This document shows positions 22,581-34,084 of a stretch of 64,000 bases of DNA, piece after piece. A program made the position numbers and the translations under genes. Source of the stretch: Typhlomys cinereus (lineage: Eukaryota; Chordata; Mammalia; Rodentia; Platacanthomyidae); assembly GCA_023101885.1 (NCBI GenBank), contig JALPQD010000102.1, positions 2,850,971 to 2,914,970 on the forward strand, read 5' to 3'. The notes beneath the pieces are model-generated. The model was not told the DNA's origin and did no database searches. It saw nothing but the letters and a program-made list of their open reading frames with translations. Within the stretch, counting starts at the first letter, position 1; each line of letters begins with the position of its first letter.

Positions 22581-25500
22581 AACTATTTTCATGGATTTAT
22601 AATATAATCATAAAAATTCACTCATCAGAAGCTGAGACTTACTTGTGATGCCAAACTTATACCATAACTACCATTGCAATAAAGCTATCAAGATACTCAC
22701 TAATTACCAGGATCTGCATAGTCAACAAATGAAAAAACCATCAAGATCTACAGGAGAAGTCTCTATCTTATGGCATAGCACAAAACCCTTACCAAATCAC
22801 CAAAAATATATGCCAATATAGCTCCAAGACTTTCATGAAGATTCTCAAAAGATATCATTTCATTACATTGCTCAAATACTGAAGTTAAATAAAGTATCTG
22901 CTACAGGTCTTTAGTAAACCCACTTTGTGATATAAATGATGAGAAAAGCTTTAACCAAGGGTTATGTACCAGGTGTATTTTTTCACAAATAAAATAATTT
23001 TTCTTGTTAAGACATTACACCTGCTATAAAGCAATAAATATCAATCATATACAAAGAAACAATGTAGAAGAACTCATAAGGAAATGGGGGAAATAAAAAG
23101 TAATGACAGAGAAACTCCAATTCTATTCAGAGATGTTTATAACAGGAAAACAGAAAACACAACACTGGGAACTGGACCTAAGTTCAAAAAGTAACAATGT
23201 AACTGAATCTCAACAGGCAGGTAACTGGTGAGGAGTGAGGATGAGCTGGTTTTCAGTTGTGATATGTCCTGAATTGCCCATATCTTCATTCTAGCTAAAT
23301 TAGGATGGTTTTGAAGCAGCATTTTTTCAGTTAGACACCCTAAAATCATAGTTCTCTAAAAGGTGCTCCTGGGGCTGAAGGAAGAAATGTATTCCTCTTG
23401 TGGGGACTCCTTAACATTTAGAGTCCTTGAAAAGACCTACACTGAACAAAGCTGGACATTCTTTCTAAACCCTTAAGACCCTGCTACCCAATATTACATA
23501 CCCCTGCTAAGTCTACCAGAAAACCCATTTTGTGGATTTTTCTTGTAGAAAAAGAAACCAGACTACTAGAAATAACAGGTTTTGAAATCAGCTTACAATA
23601 TTTGGAAAAATCTGGCATATGTGTTATAATGCTCATTTCTGCTTCCATTAAATGAAGAAGTTAGGGTTGTTTTCTTTGATTTCTCTTCCAGACACAAAAT
23701 TCTATAAAGTGAAAATACTTAGAAGTAGATATAACATTCGTGTTTCTATTTATTTAAATTATATCTGAGCCAAGTAAATAATAAGCACTTATGAACTTCC
23801 AATGCTTCTATAAATATATGTAGCTCTGTATTTCCTTATGCGTAGTTGATTTTAGTGTATAAATTGTATTTTTGCTCTTAATTCATTACACATATATTTC
23901 TAATGTATAAAATCAAGTGAATTATCTGTTTCAATGAATGTATCTGCTTAGGGTTTTCTTACATTGACCTTCAAGACCTTGGTGTGTTTGAGTGTGTTTA
24001 ACTATACTAAGAAGCTACATTTCATTTTTTTACTGTAATTCATTCTCTTTTCCATCAAGCATGGATAATCAAAAATTCATGGTATTATGGATTTTTAAAT
24101 GTCAGGGATTGTAAAGCTGTCTTGCCTATTGCAGTAAAAACTTCATTGAAGGCTATCATGTATTCAGAGTAGTGTATAATTCAAGGCAGCTGTGCACGAG
24201 GCTCCTCTACTCCAGATGCTCTGTTCTTCTTTGAACACAAACATCATATAATCCAAATTCTTCCAAGCCTCATTTCCAGGTGCCTGGCCTGTCAAGATAA
24301 CTATGTCTTAATAAAGTTCTCATAGTTCCTTTCCATCGAACACACCAAAATGGTGCTTTCCCACTGGTCCATGTTTGCTTTGCCACAATGGCTCCTAATC
24401 TAGTGATGATTCAGCTCTGATTCGGAGACTAGTTTTCCTTCAGTCTTCTAGTTTAGCTTCGCACTGCAGAAACATATCAAAATTACAATTCTTCATTTTT
24501 AAATGCTTTGGTTCCCATTGGGAACCAAATCTCTTCATTTTTCATTGAGGCAAAATATTCACTTGTGAGTCTGGCTTACTTAGATACGGTTTTCTTTTAT
24601 GAACATATGTGGTTTTCTTAAAGGTGACATGTACCAACAAGAATGGATCAATCTGTAGTTGTGTGTCACAGATAGTGATGGACTTTCTAGCAAAAATGCT
24701 GGTGTTTTGGTTGCTTCTCCTAAAGAGGTTGCAGAAATGACAAAATAAAAATAAGACTAAATGACTGTGGCTGTAGTGATCATAGATCATTCATCTTAAA
24801 GAATCCAGATGGACTACTTCATGTAAAATATTATTGTTTTATCTGAAAGTGGTTAAGGATAAACTTAAATCAAGATAAAAATAAGAGCTAAGTTCACATC
24901 TTTCTATCTTCCGGACAGATGGTAATTTTATCAAGATGGACTTCTCTGTCATCCATAATTTTATAGATCTCCTTTTACAAAGGAAAAGATAAACCTTATT
25001 TTCATGGAAACCTTTACATAACACACCCAAAAAGAACTTACAAGTGCTCCAAAACTTATGGTTTTGGCAAGCCAATTGCTTGGAGTAGAGGGAGGAGAAA
25101 AGGGTTAGCAGCAAGTGTATTTAGGACGGATGCCACCCACCATTGAGTAATGGCTTAAGTAGAAAGTAATCAGAGGGAGACCACAGCAGCTAAATTTCAA
25201 CCAAAGATATTCTAGGTTTAGAACAATAAATAATTTTAATCGGGTATGTTCCAAGGAGCAAACGGCTCTCTGAGGCTATAACTCAACCTGAATAAGCATT
25301 CAGAGAGTCTGCCAGATCAGCAGCCTCTTCCTGTACGGAACACAGCCACCTGACCTTGCATTAAAACCTACATCATCTTTGGTACCAGGAAACCCATGTG
25401 CTGTGAAACTTAAACATGTTGGACTGGAAAACATATCTCATTTATGGACTTAGACAGCATCTTTCACCTCCGTCCACACAGGTCACCACGTGAGTAGTAC

Positions 25501-27540
25501 TTTGGAAATACTGATATGGATGAAGCGAGAGGGCATAGGAAAAACCTTAGGACCTTCCTGGAGTCTTGCCTTATTACAGTCAGAACTGCCTTATAATAAA
25601 ATCTTTTCAGTGTGTGAGTAACTAAACACTCTTGGAACAGGGCCAACTCCAACCTCTCCAGGAGTCTCCAATGAGGTAACATGACACTTAAGCTTCCACA
25701 AGAAACAGTGTCTACTTTTGATGAATAAGTCATTAAGACAGAAAGGATTACTCTCCTTATCAGTGCACACAGACTTGTATACATGTCTCAAGCTGCAAGA
25801 TATCATTTCAACAGAAGGTCTGGCCTGGTAACAGAGATTATCACTTGATGGTATAAGACTATGGTGAAGCCGATAAGGGACAAATGCATCAAAATGGATA
25901 GAATGAATGAATACAAACCACAAAGCAAATGATGCCTGTGTTACTCAGACTCTTATCCATGGCGTACTGGGCCTAAAGCAAGAAGGCCGCATGATATGGG
26001 TGAAAGAAACAAAATCAAAGTCTACCTCCAAGCACTGTGATATCCACTAAAAATGACACTTGTTGATACAGAAACCCTGTCAATGACTTGGATGCCTCAA
26101 GTATTCCATAGGAACACACATCATCAAGAAAATGAATGGGAATGCCAGAGCGATTGAACTCTATTATCTCCACCCGTTTTGCCCACCAACTATGTTCCAA
26201 ACTTAGTCCCACACTGCTCCTTCTTTGAGCTCAGTGTTCAGAGATGAATTAAAGTAAACAGACTGGTCAAGGTCAGGAAGACAGCCTCTTAAGGAGCTGG
26301 GTGCTGTGCAAGAAGCAGGACAGACTTCTGCTTCCTCTGGGAGACCAGCTGTTTACAGGTCATGCCTATGGGTCTTCAGGAAAGTGAAACGTTTCTGCTC
26401 AGCTTCTAGCTGAAGACTTGTGTGCTGTAAGGATGATTCACATTTACTGTAAATGCCATCATGCCTTGAACTCTAGAGTGTACTTATCAGCGGAGGGCTC
26501 TGGTGACGGATATTCTAGTCATCTTTTCCTCTGAGAAGTCCTAACTGTCAAAATTTGGGGGAAATTCTGGCTAGCCATCTCGACAATACTGATAGAGAAC
26601 TGCGATGTAGTCTCTTTTCTGGAGGATTCACGGTTATTTTTCAGCAGCTCACGGAATTGACATAACCCTTATCATAAATGTAGTTAACAAAAAGCCTGGT
26701 GCCTCCTGGAAGCATATAAACAGAGCCAGTGTTCAGGAAACTTTCTCTCAAGCTGTTAGCACCGGGAGAGCGACTGTCAGCTTAAGTTATTCATTTCGCC
26801 ACAGGGGCTAAGACATGTTGAATGGTATTAAGCCATGGATTTCAGTTGCAGGAATCTGTGTTGAAAACGGGATGAGACGACTTTCATAGCGGATTATTTT
26901 TAGAGGTGTGTGCTGTCCACCGGAGGACGCTTTCTCCCAATCACAGCTCGTCTCAGCGTGGATGGTGCAACTATTTGCCCAGATGGATTTCAAATAATCC
27001 AAAGGCTCATGCACCTGGATTTGCTTGTGTATTTGCCACCACTAGAGGACTATCAAGAAGTGTCAACTAGAGCAGCCTTGCCGAGGTGCTGGTTAAGAAA
27101 GGGCGCTGTGTCTAAAGAGAAGATTGTTTACTGTGCTTTTCTCTCTGGGGCCCGGGGTTGGCATGAAATGGCATCTGCCTCAGTGTAAACACCAAAGAAG
27201 CCCGACCTGTCTCAAGGAATTTCCTCTGACTGATTTAGGGAATCATCCACATCTAGTTCTTAGAGGTATTGGGAAGCAACCAGGCTCCACTGGGCTATCC
27301 TTTTCCACGCAGTCGCTCAAGCCAATCCCCGCCACTGCCCCGCGCTCTTTTCTTTTCACTGTCACCTCTTACTTGACACTCAAACTTGGCATTTTCGGAC
27401 CACAGCTGGGAAACCGAAGGGACGGATGGGACAAGAGGGCAGCTGCGGGGGGCGGGGAGCCTCGGGTGGCCGGGGAAGTTGTGGAGGTTCCGGGAGAGTA
27501 AGCAGAGTGATAGAAAAGGGGTCTCACCCCGCACACTCAC

Positions 27541-27868
27541 CTGCTGCTCCAGCTCGAAAGCTACGGACCGTGTTGCCTCCGCGCAGGGGCCGGGGGTGCA
27601 GGGGCGGCGAGCCCCGCTCCCTGGAGCCCGGCCTCCGGGTCTCCTGGACTCGGCCACCGCCACTGCTGTACCTGTCATAGAGCCAGAGCATATGCTCTGA
27701 CACCTTGTCGTGGGGCTGCAGGTCGGGGTTCGGGTCGCCACCTGCCGCGCGGGGGCTGGGCAGGGCTCGGCGGAGCTCCGGGAGATGCAGGCTCCGTCTC
27801 TCTCCGTGCGCCAGGCTCACGCAGACGCAGCCCAGCCACAGCCAGAGCAGCCCGCGCGCCCCAGTCAT
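27541..27868 (-). CDS. BMP3: BMP3 coding exon 1: signal peptide and N-terminal prodomain
   Basis: This exon encodes residues 1-109 plus the first base of codon 110. The chosen ATG at 27868-27866 has G at -3 and opens a classical signal peptide: residues 1-22 have a leucine/tryptophan/valine-rich core (about 6-19) ending near A20-H21-G22. Next comes a proline- and arginine-rich prodomain start, then the segment [15 protein letters not shown] (about 54-68), which is strongly conserved in BMP3, and NTVRSFRA near the exon end. The donor is gtgagt at 27540-27535, phase 1. The frame stays open upstream of this ATG, but that stretch lies in GC-rich CpG-island DNA and has no recognisable BMP3 residues, so the signal-peptide ATG is preferred. 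Residues 69-95 differ most from the human protein as I remember it. Confidence 0.96.
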
Positions 27869-28186
27869 GGCGAGGTCCCGGGGTCCCGCGGCCGATCTTA
27901 GGGGTGCCGGGGACACTCCGAAGGCGCGAGGGATCGGCGGCGGAGCGCGAGGTGGGACTCCAGCTGCGGCCGGAACGCCCGGATCCCGAAGCACAGCTGG
28001 AAGCGAGCAGCGACCACTGGGTCTCAGCGCTCCCCGGGCGGCAGGTGGGCTCTTTCTCGCCGCCGCGCGGACCTCACCGCGCACCGCACACCACGCCCGC
28101 TCGGCTCCCACGCCAGAAAAGGACTGCCAGTCTCGACGTGCGTGGCCTGGGGGGTTGTCACGAGCCGTGTCTGGCCTCCCGTCCCA

Positions 28187-28257
28187 CTTTATTTTCGGGA
28201 CCACGCGGCGGGAGCGGCGGCGCTGGGGCTTAGACTTGGTCGCGCTCCGGGGCGGGG
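28187..28257 (-). promoter_or_regulatory. BMP3: Candidate BMP3 core promoter: TATA-like element plus GC box
   Basis: On the minus strand a TATA-like AAAATAAAG occupies 28195-28187, and a GC box (ggggcgggg, read on plus at 28249-28257) lies about 55 bases upstream of it. Transcription would then start near 28160 and give a 5' UTR of about 290 bases. This is inferred from motif spacing alone; CpG-island promoters often start at several positions without a TATA box. Confidence 0.3.
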
Positions 28258-28335
28258 TGCGCGCGGGGCTCGGGTCCCCAGGGCTCTCGGTGGCTCCTTC
28301 GAGACCGCAAGTGCCGAATGCAGTCAGCCGGAGTT

Positions 28336-28360
28336 GAGAGAGAGAGAGAGAGAGAGAGAG
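28336..28360. repeat. (GA)n tract in the BMP3 promoter region
   Basis: An uninterrupted GA dinucleotide run of about 25 bases, read as (CT)n on the BMP3 strand, lies some 470 bases upstream of the start codon inside the CpG island. Such tracts can bind GAGA-type factors and vary in length between individuals; any effect here is inference. Confidence 0.9.
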
Positions 28361-28449
28361 CGGTTGCTCTTCCTCTGGTGGATCTGGACAGTGTGCCCGC
28401 AGATTTCGCTCTAGCTCGCCCTGGTCGGCAGTTGGGACCTGGCTTAAGC

Positions 28450-28570
28450 CAGGAAAGAAGCAAGGAGGGAAGTCAGCAGCGAGCCAGCAGGGGGAGGGAT
28501 AGAAGAGGAAGGAGGGGGTGGCTGGGGAGGGGAGGGGAGCAGCGGAGACGGTCGAGGAAGAAAGACAAGT
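28450..28570. repeat. G/A-rich low-complexity stretch at the upstream edge of the CpG island
   Basis: The plus strand is a run of ggag/gagg/gaagg units with very few pyrimidines, so the BMP3 strand is polypyrimidine. It marks the upstream edge of the promoter island. No repeat family is recognisable. Confidence 0.6.
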
Positions 28571-28916
28571 AGGAGGGACTTTTTTCCTTCCACACTGTGG
28601 CTACATTCTTGCTAGTGAGAAAGCATAGGCAACAGAATAGTTTCTTCACTTTTTTGGGGGGGAGGGGGATAGGGTAGGGCGAGGTTTGTTTGTTAGTTTC
28701 TCTCTTCTGATCCTAAACAAAATCAGGGCCATGCGAACACCACCTTATTTTCTTTCCTGGGCCTTTCTGGAGGGCTACAGACTCGACACCTGTGCTGTCT
28801 TTCAGCCCTGGAGTTTACCCACCATAGTTCTCTTCAGCATCCTCATCGTCTTCCGAGGAGCAAACCAGTTGGAATCCCATGCCATGTTCAAACCAGTCAG
28901 CTAATATGAACCTTCC

Positions 28917-28933
28917 GCCCGCCCCCGCCCCCT
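28917..28933. promoter_or_regulatory. Cluster of overlapping GC boxes upstream of BMP3
   Basis: The plus strand reads as consecutive cccgccc units, matching SP/KLF-type GC boxes, about 1.05 kb upstream of the BMP3 start codon and outside the main island. Function is inferred from the motif only. Confidence 0.35.
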
Positions 28934-29990
28934 GAGCTGCTTCCCAATAGGTTTCGCTGCGAGGAAGGTGGATTTTGCCAGTGAAGCCCTGGGCTTGTGG
29001 GAGAAACTGGAGCGGAGAGCCGGATCGACGTTGCTAGCCCTGCGTTCTTGCAGGTTTCCCTCTTCTGAACTGTAAACGAGAGATCAAACTATTAGCAAAT
29101 GCTACCTACGCAGGCGTCACACCTTATGCTTCACGTGTGATTTTTTTTCATGTCTTTTTCGGAGACCAGGGTCTCGCAATGTCGCCAAAGCTTTTCTTCA
29201 ACTCAGTCTCCTCATCAGGGACCACAGATTCAGTTTTCAAAGAATTTGAAACAAATTCTTCTTCTTAGAGTAGAACACGGAGAGAAAAGTATATGGGCTC
29301 CAAATCCAAACCCAGCAGGCTAACCCACAAGGCTCAGACCAACGGTCATCACACTATTAATGGTAAAGAGTGGCATTAAACTCATGTCAACAGGTCCCTA
29401 ACCAGGTGCAGTGGAACCTGTCAGTGTCTGTTTCTTGCAGCTCTCTGCTCACCGAATGAGGAACATTTTTTTTTTCTTTTCCTTTAAAAAAAAAAAACAA
29501 AAAACAAGCTGTGGGAAACATGGGGCTTTCAAATCTTAGTTTCTTCTTTATTGGAAGAGAACAAGACATTCCTCCAAGAGCTTTGTTTGGATAACATTAG
29601 AAAGCAGCCGCACTAGCAACTAGCAAACTGAACGGGTCTTTCTTGGGGACTCCATCCCTTTTATCCCAAATGTATCCCAAATGCAAACTACATTCTCCCT
29701 CATTCAGTCACTTCTCAAGTGTCTGCTCTGTGGTTTGGATTTTGCCCTCAGCCACCCCGGGAACAGTGCTGTAGATAAAAACACACACTTCAAGAGTAGT
29801 GGAGACGATTCAATGAGATCAAGTGGGTGATCGTTGCCTGACAAAACAAAACAAAACAAAACAAAAAACCACATAATAGCTTTTGTGATTAATAATGAAA
29901 ACCTAATTACAAAATTCAATAGGCCCTGGAAACTTGTTCCCTTTTTGATTTTCCCTATGAATCTTTGGTTGTTCTCATGTCCCTTCCTTA

Positions 29991-30002
29991 TCTCTCTCTC
30001 TG

Positions 30003-30074
<72 letters not shown>
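29991..30074. repeat. Compound (TC)n(TG)n microsatellite
   Basis: A TC run with one early interruption passes into (TG)n, the same order as at 10252-10345. Confidence 0.95.
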
Positions 30075-30076
<2 letters not shown>

Positions 30077-30409
30077 CTCACATCTTCATGAGCTGCCTTA
30101 GGACAATGCCAAATTAAGAAGAAAATCCTTCACTCCTGCTGCTTAAGGCAATCATTTCTATATTGTGCTGAGTCTCACTGTGGAAACCCATTCTCTTCTG
30201 CTTTGAAAGTACTCTTGAGTCCCCCACCCCACCGTGGCTTTAGTTCCAGTGCAAATTTCCATTGTGCAAATCAGCACTGTGTACTCAGTGCAATACTTCA
30301 TTCAAAGGAAGCCATTCCAAAGTTGCCCTAAAGGATTCCATGCCTCCAATACCCAAGGTTGTTCACCTCTTAGCTGGATGGGTTTTCTCAGTGCCTCCAT
30401 CTCTGTTTC

Positions 30410-30600
30410 CTTATCAGGGCATGTGGCACATGCCTCTAATTCTAGAATTCTAAGCTGAAAACCAGCAAAGGTTATGTAGTGTGAGATACATAGCAAGAGC
30501 CTGTCTGAAGAGAGAGGGGATAAAGAGACAGAAAAATTAATATAGTATCTACAGTGCCTTAGCACATAGTAAATGCACAATAAATTCTTAGAAAAGATTA
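30410..30600 (+). mobile_element. B1-like SINE followed by a MIR tail
   Basis: 'cagggcatgtggcacatgcc' and 'catagcaagagcctgtctga' follow B1 order (about 30410-30520). At 30550-30590 'agtgccttagcacatagtaa' and 'caataaattctta' match the 3' end of MIR. Confidence 0.55.
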
Positions 30601-31502
30601 GGCTGCGACCTAAAAGAATCACTTTTAAAGTTTGAAGCAGACATCAAACCATTCGTATTAAATAAAGTAGCAAGGAGGTATGAAATATGCAGAAGGATGT
30701 TCAGCAGATACTGTCAATTGTAATTGTAAGACTGGAATAGAATCTAGAAATGGAAGCCAGTGAACTGAGCAACACAATTAGGAGCCAAATCTTTAAGCAT
30801 TTTGGGCTCATTTGTCACCAATCCACCCAGGGAGATGGAACCATGGTTGAAACAGATGAAGCCATTAACAGCATGTCTGGCAGGGACATATAGAGGCATC
30901 CATGCCAGCCTTCTGAGGCTTTGAGAGACTCTTGGGAACTGAATGGGAAGCAAAGAAATTGGAAATAAAAAGTTCTCCCATCAGAACCCCTGGGGTTGCC
31001 ATGGCGAGATATTTCAAGACAATAACACAGTGTTTTCTGTTGTCTAAAAGCCTTAGAGCTCAGATATGTGTAGTTTAAATAATTTTAGAATATTGATATC
31101 CTTCAACGTCTTCCCTCTCCAAAGAAATAAAAGCATAAATATAGGATTGATTCTTAATTCTGCTTTTCAGAAGAGTAACTTATAGTTGAATATATTGTTG
31201 ATACAAGAATCTTGTGCTAAATTTCTCCAATACGTCAAGTTAATTGAGTTGTTTTAAATTTTTAGTGATAGGACTTTTCATGTTTTATGCTAGTGTTACT
31301 ATATGACTTTTACACAGTATACATAAGTAGAAAAATGAGTGGAAGGAGGATATTGCTAACCTTGGCAAACACAAATATGGAATTTTAGTGGATTCTTTTG
31401 AGTCTTGTTCTATTTTTATTACAGAAACCAGTATCTATCTGTTCCTGCAGATGTACACTAGGTAGGTCATTATTAGCATTCTTGAGCATTAGATACACTC
31501 TT

Positions 31503-31910
31503 TTTTTTTTGTTTGTTTTGTTTTTTTGTTGTTGTTGTTGTTTTTTAAGTTGGAATCATTTCTGAATATTTTATTTATTTATTTATTTATATAATACATT
31601 TTTATTATTATTTCAGCTCATACAAACTTAATAGGTACACCAGTTCCCTCCCTCCCTCCTCCTCCCCCCCGAACCCCCTGCTCCCCCTCCCCTCACCCCT
31701 CCCACCCCATCCCCCCCCCCCGTGCCTCCCGCCCCGATTCCCAGAGTCCTTTCTTGTGCATGCCTGACTCTCCTCTGGGCCCTCCTCTCCGATGACCTAC
31801 AAGGACCCAGTGGCATTTCCCTGAACCCCTTCCTGTGTTCCCCTTAAGCATAGGAACACTACTGTGGCTGTCAATCCCTTGCCTCCAAGGATCTTGGTGC
31901 CTTTAGCAGA
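31503..31910 (-). mobile_element. 5'-truncated L1 3' end with perfect target-site duplication
   Basis: An antisense poly(T)/A-rich tail (31503-31620, including (TTTA)n at 31566-31590) precedes the complement of the G-rich polypurine tract typical of L1 3' UTRs (31646-31735). Next comes sequence also present at 52380-52540 (for example 'ccttaagcatag', 'ggctgtcaatcccttgc'). The insert is flanked by identical 19-base copies of gagcattagatacactctt at 31484-31502 and 31911-31929. Only about 400 bases of the 3' end were inserted, so there is no coding capacity. Confidence 0.9.
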
Positions 31911-31999
31911 GAGCATTAGATACACTCTTGTGCTTAAAGACTGACCACCTAAAAATTACCATGGAATGCTAAGTCAGGTTCTTGCTGTATTGAAATCAG

Positions 32000-32872
32000 T
32001 AAGCTGTGATTAGTTACATGAGATCCTGACAAGATTGGTCATAGGAGCATTCCTTCATTGAGGGTAAAGAGAGTTTGCTAGGTGTGTGAAGTAGTATGAG
32101 GCTCACAGATAGCTCATGGGGTGACTCACCAAGTGACACATAAAGCCCCACCCCTCCCTGGGGAGTATATAAGCGGTTATTGACTTCAGGGCAGAGACAT
32201 TTCTTTAGTGGTGTAGCCAGTGGTTAAGTTGTTCATGTTTCTTTAAGTAACCCCATTAACTGGGTTGCCAGCCTAGGTTTAGGTGGGATTGCTTCTTTGT
32301 TCTACCATTGATACTCTATCTGGCATGGCTACATATATGTTCCATCTCCCCAGAAAATGTTAACATAACATCACAAAACACTGGACTCTGGTTCCTATCT
32401 TCTTAAAAAAATTTCAAGATGAGGAGGAGCAACGATATGCAAGATAGCTCCACACAAGTTAGGGCTGAAATAATCATAATAGGACTTTGCCTGACCTGTG
32501 CAATTACCAACATATCATTGAACCCCCAAAGTCTAGCATGGATCACAGGCACTAGGATTCTTAGAGGCAAGTGATTAACAGCCACAATAGTGTTCCTATA
32601 CTTAAGGGACATAAGAAAGGACTCTAGGCAATGCCACTGAGTCCTTCCACCTCATCAGAGAAGAGGACCCAGAGGGAAGTTTGACATGCACACTAAAGGA
32701 TGCTCCAGGAATGGGGGGGGGGGAGGGAGCACTGGGAAAAAGGGGGGGGAAGAAAAGGGAAAAGGGGGAAGGGACCAAGGGGATCCAGGGAGGGGTGGAG
32801 GAAGGGAGGGGAATGGGATACTTATCAACTTTGTATGAGTGGAAGAAATAAATAAATAAATAAATAAGAAAA
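32000..32872 (+). mobile_element. Older L1 3' end, plus orientation
   Basis: From about 32415 the sequence is homologous to the complement of the L1 3' UTR at 52350-52650: shared 'ggaggagcaacgat', 'aaagtctagcat', 'atgccactg'. It then enters the polypurine G-run (32714-32820) and an (AAAT)n tail (32847-32870). The 5' limit near 32000 is uncertain. Clearly more diverged than 31503-31910. Confidence 0.75.
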
Positions 32873-33164
32873 ATATTTCTTCCATCTTTGTTCCATCCAC
32901 TCAGTAAATATTTGGTGTCTACTTAGATCTTGTCACTTCATTTAATATTAAGAGTGAAAGATGAAATTGTATGGTCCATTCTTATGAAAATCTAGTCTAC
33001 TGGAGAGATACGGATATCTTACTAATAAGAGACCCTCCATATAATTTTGTTCGAGTGGGTAATTTTGTCTTCAGACCTTAGCAAACTTACTTCATGGAAG
33101 AGATGATACTTGACTGAGATTTAAAGATTGAGCAGCTGCCTTTCCAAGACTATTTCAGATGGCA

Positions 33165-33560
33165 TATGTTTTAGTTTCGTATTCTGTTGATGTAATAAAC
33201 ACCTGGCCCGGATAATTTAGAGGAACAAGGAACTTATTCATGTTCATAAGGTGACAGTCAATCATGCAGGAGAGTTCCCAGCATCAAGAACAAAAGTAAT
33301 TGCCCACACTATATCCACAGTCAAGAGCTAAGAGACATGGAGACCAAGGCTGCTTTTCCAGGGTGCCAAGTTGTCAACATGCTGATGCCACTCTCTTCAT
33401 CTTTATCCATTTGTCAGGGAATGTCGCACTCACTAGGGACTGTGTTTCACACTATTCATGCAAAAAAACAATCTCCTGCATGCTTTCCCAGAAATCTGCT
33501 TTAACTATATACTCCATCATAGGCATGCCAGAGACTCACATCTCACGTTTGAGTTAACAA
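33165..33560 (+). mobile_element. MaLR/rodent LTR-like interspersed repeat
   Basis: The same layout as 16225-16625 and 35990-36260: an opening 'ctgttgatgtaataaacacc', an 'aacttattcatgttcataa' segment, and an end with 'ataggcatgccagagactca'. Diverged. Confidence 0.4.
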
Positions 33561-34084
33561 GTGAAACTAACTAGCCCAGCATATTCCAAGCTGAATACCA
33601 TCTACACAGAAATGGGGAAGGCCATTCTGGGCTCCTGCTTACTCATCTCCCCATCTTTCTTACCACTAACTTCCTCAGTTAGCATTAACCACATGCTTTT
33701 ATTTAGTCATCAGGATGGCTGTGAATGGGATTGTTCACCTTGATTTTTCTACATATGTTCAGCCTCTACTTTTGGTAAATATGTGAATATCCTGTCAGTA
33801 TTATAAATCCAGTACATGTTAATGAAACTGATCATCCCCACCCTCCAATCAATCTTTTGGTTTGCAAACTTTTATGAGACACAACTACCCTCCTGGTAAT
33901 CCTTCTCTGTCTCACAGGCTTGTATTCAACTCTCTTGACTACTGAGCAGAACCTACAGAAACTTCTCTTTTGTTTTTTCCCCACTTGTCATATTTATTTC
34001 TATTCCAGTCTCTATCATGGGATTGTTGATCAGTTTTAACTGAGATTCATTTCATAATCTCAGAAATTACACCTGGTTTTTCAT

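Larger units (their letters stand above)
14368..27540 (-). other. BMP3: BMP3 intron 1
   Basis: A 13.2-kb intron with donor gtgagt (27540 downwards) and acceptor tttctttcctag (ending at 14368). It holds a SINE (14638-14940), a short (AT)n (15091-15107), a MaLR-like repeat (16225-16625), B4- and B1-like SINEs (17645-17825, 18190-18312, 22475-22580) and a GA-rich tract (19218-19322). The stretches 19420-22470 and 22600-27400 look largely unique, and regulatory elements could lie there, but nothing is recognisable by eye. Confidence 0.93.
6146..27868 (-). other. BMP3: BMP3 gene, coding span (three coding exons)
   Basis: This is the start-to-stop span of a complete bone morphogenetic protein 3 gene on the minus strand. 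Three exons of 328, 911 and 192 coding bases join in frame to 1431 bases, or 476 codons plus stop, close to the 472 residues of the human protein. The introns are 13,173 and 7,119 bases, both GT-AG: donor gtgagt with acceptor ttcctag, and donor gtagct with acceptor tttccag. Phases are 1 and 0. Known biology: BMP3 is a secreted TGF-beta superfamily ligand made by bone cells; it binds activin type II receptors and antagonises osteogenic BMP signalling. The reading frame carries no stop or frameshift, so the gene looks functional. Confidence 0.97.
27400..28560. promoter_or_regulatory. BMP3: CpG island over BMP3 exon 1 and promoter
   Basis: This stretch is visibly rich in G+C and CpG, unlike the AT-rich DNA on both sides. 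It covers the exon 1 coding region, the 5' UTR and the presumed core promoter. Many long open frames overlap here on both strands (for example 27705-28337 plus and 27524-28204 minus); these are expected where stop codons are rare and are not separate genes. Known context: the BMP3 promoter island in humans is methylated in colorectal tumours and is used as a marker. Borders are by eye. Confidence 0.85.
28561..31480. other. Upstream flank of BMP3, mostly unique
   Basis: Beyond the promoter island the sequence becomes AT-rich again. It contains a GC-box cluster (28917-28933), (CAAAA)n at 29841-29865, a (TC)n(TG)n tract (29991-30074), a B1-like SINE (30410-30520) and a MIR tail (30535-30600). 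No exon is recognised. Open frames reach 125 codons only across simple repeats. Confidence 0.6.

Noticed and set aside
26709..26722. TATA-like catataaa as an alternative promoter in intron 1
   Set aside because: A single AT-rich motif on the plus strand, opposite to BMP3, with no adjoining exon, CpG island or poly(A) support.
27037..27052. Second CTCF-like match (ccaccactagaggact)
   Set aside because: It departs from the core at an important position (AGAGGAC instead of AGAGGGC); too weak to list.
27524..28204. N-terminally extended BMP3 frame upstream of the signal-peptide ATG
   Set aside because: The frame is open, but its far start codon is GTG, not ATG. The extra residues lie in GC-rich island DNA, resemble nothing known, and would bury the clear signal peptide.
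27705..28337. 210-codon plus-strand frame opposite BMP3 exon 1
   Set aside because: It lies entirely in the CpG island, antisense to real coding sequence, with arginine/glycine/alanine-rich composition expected from stop-poor DNA.
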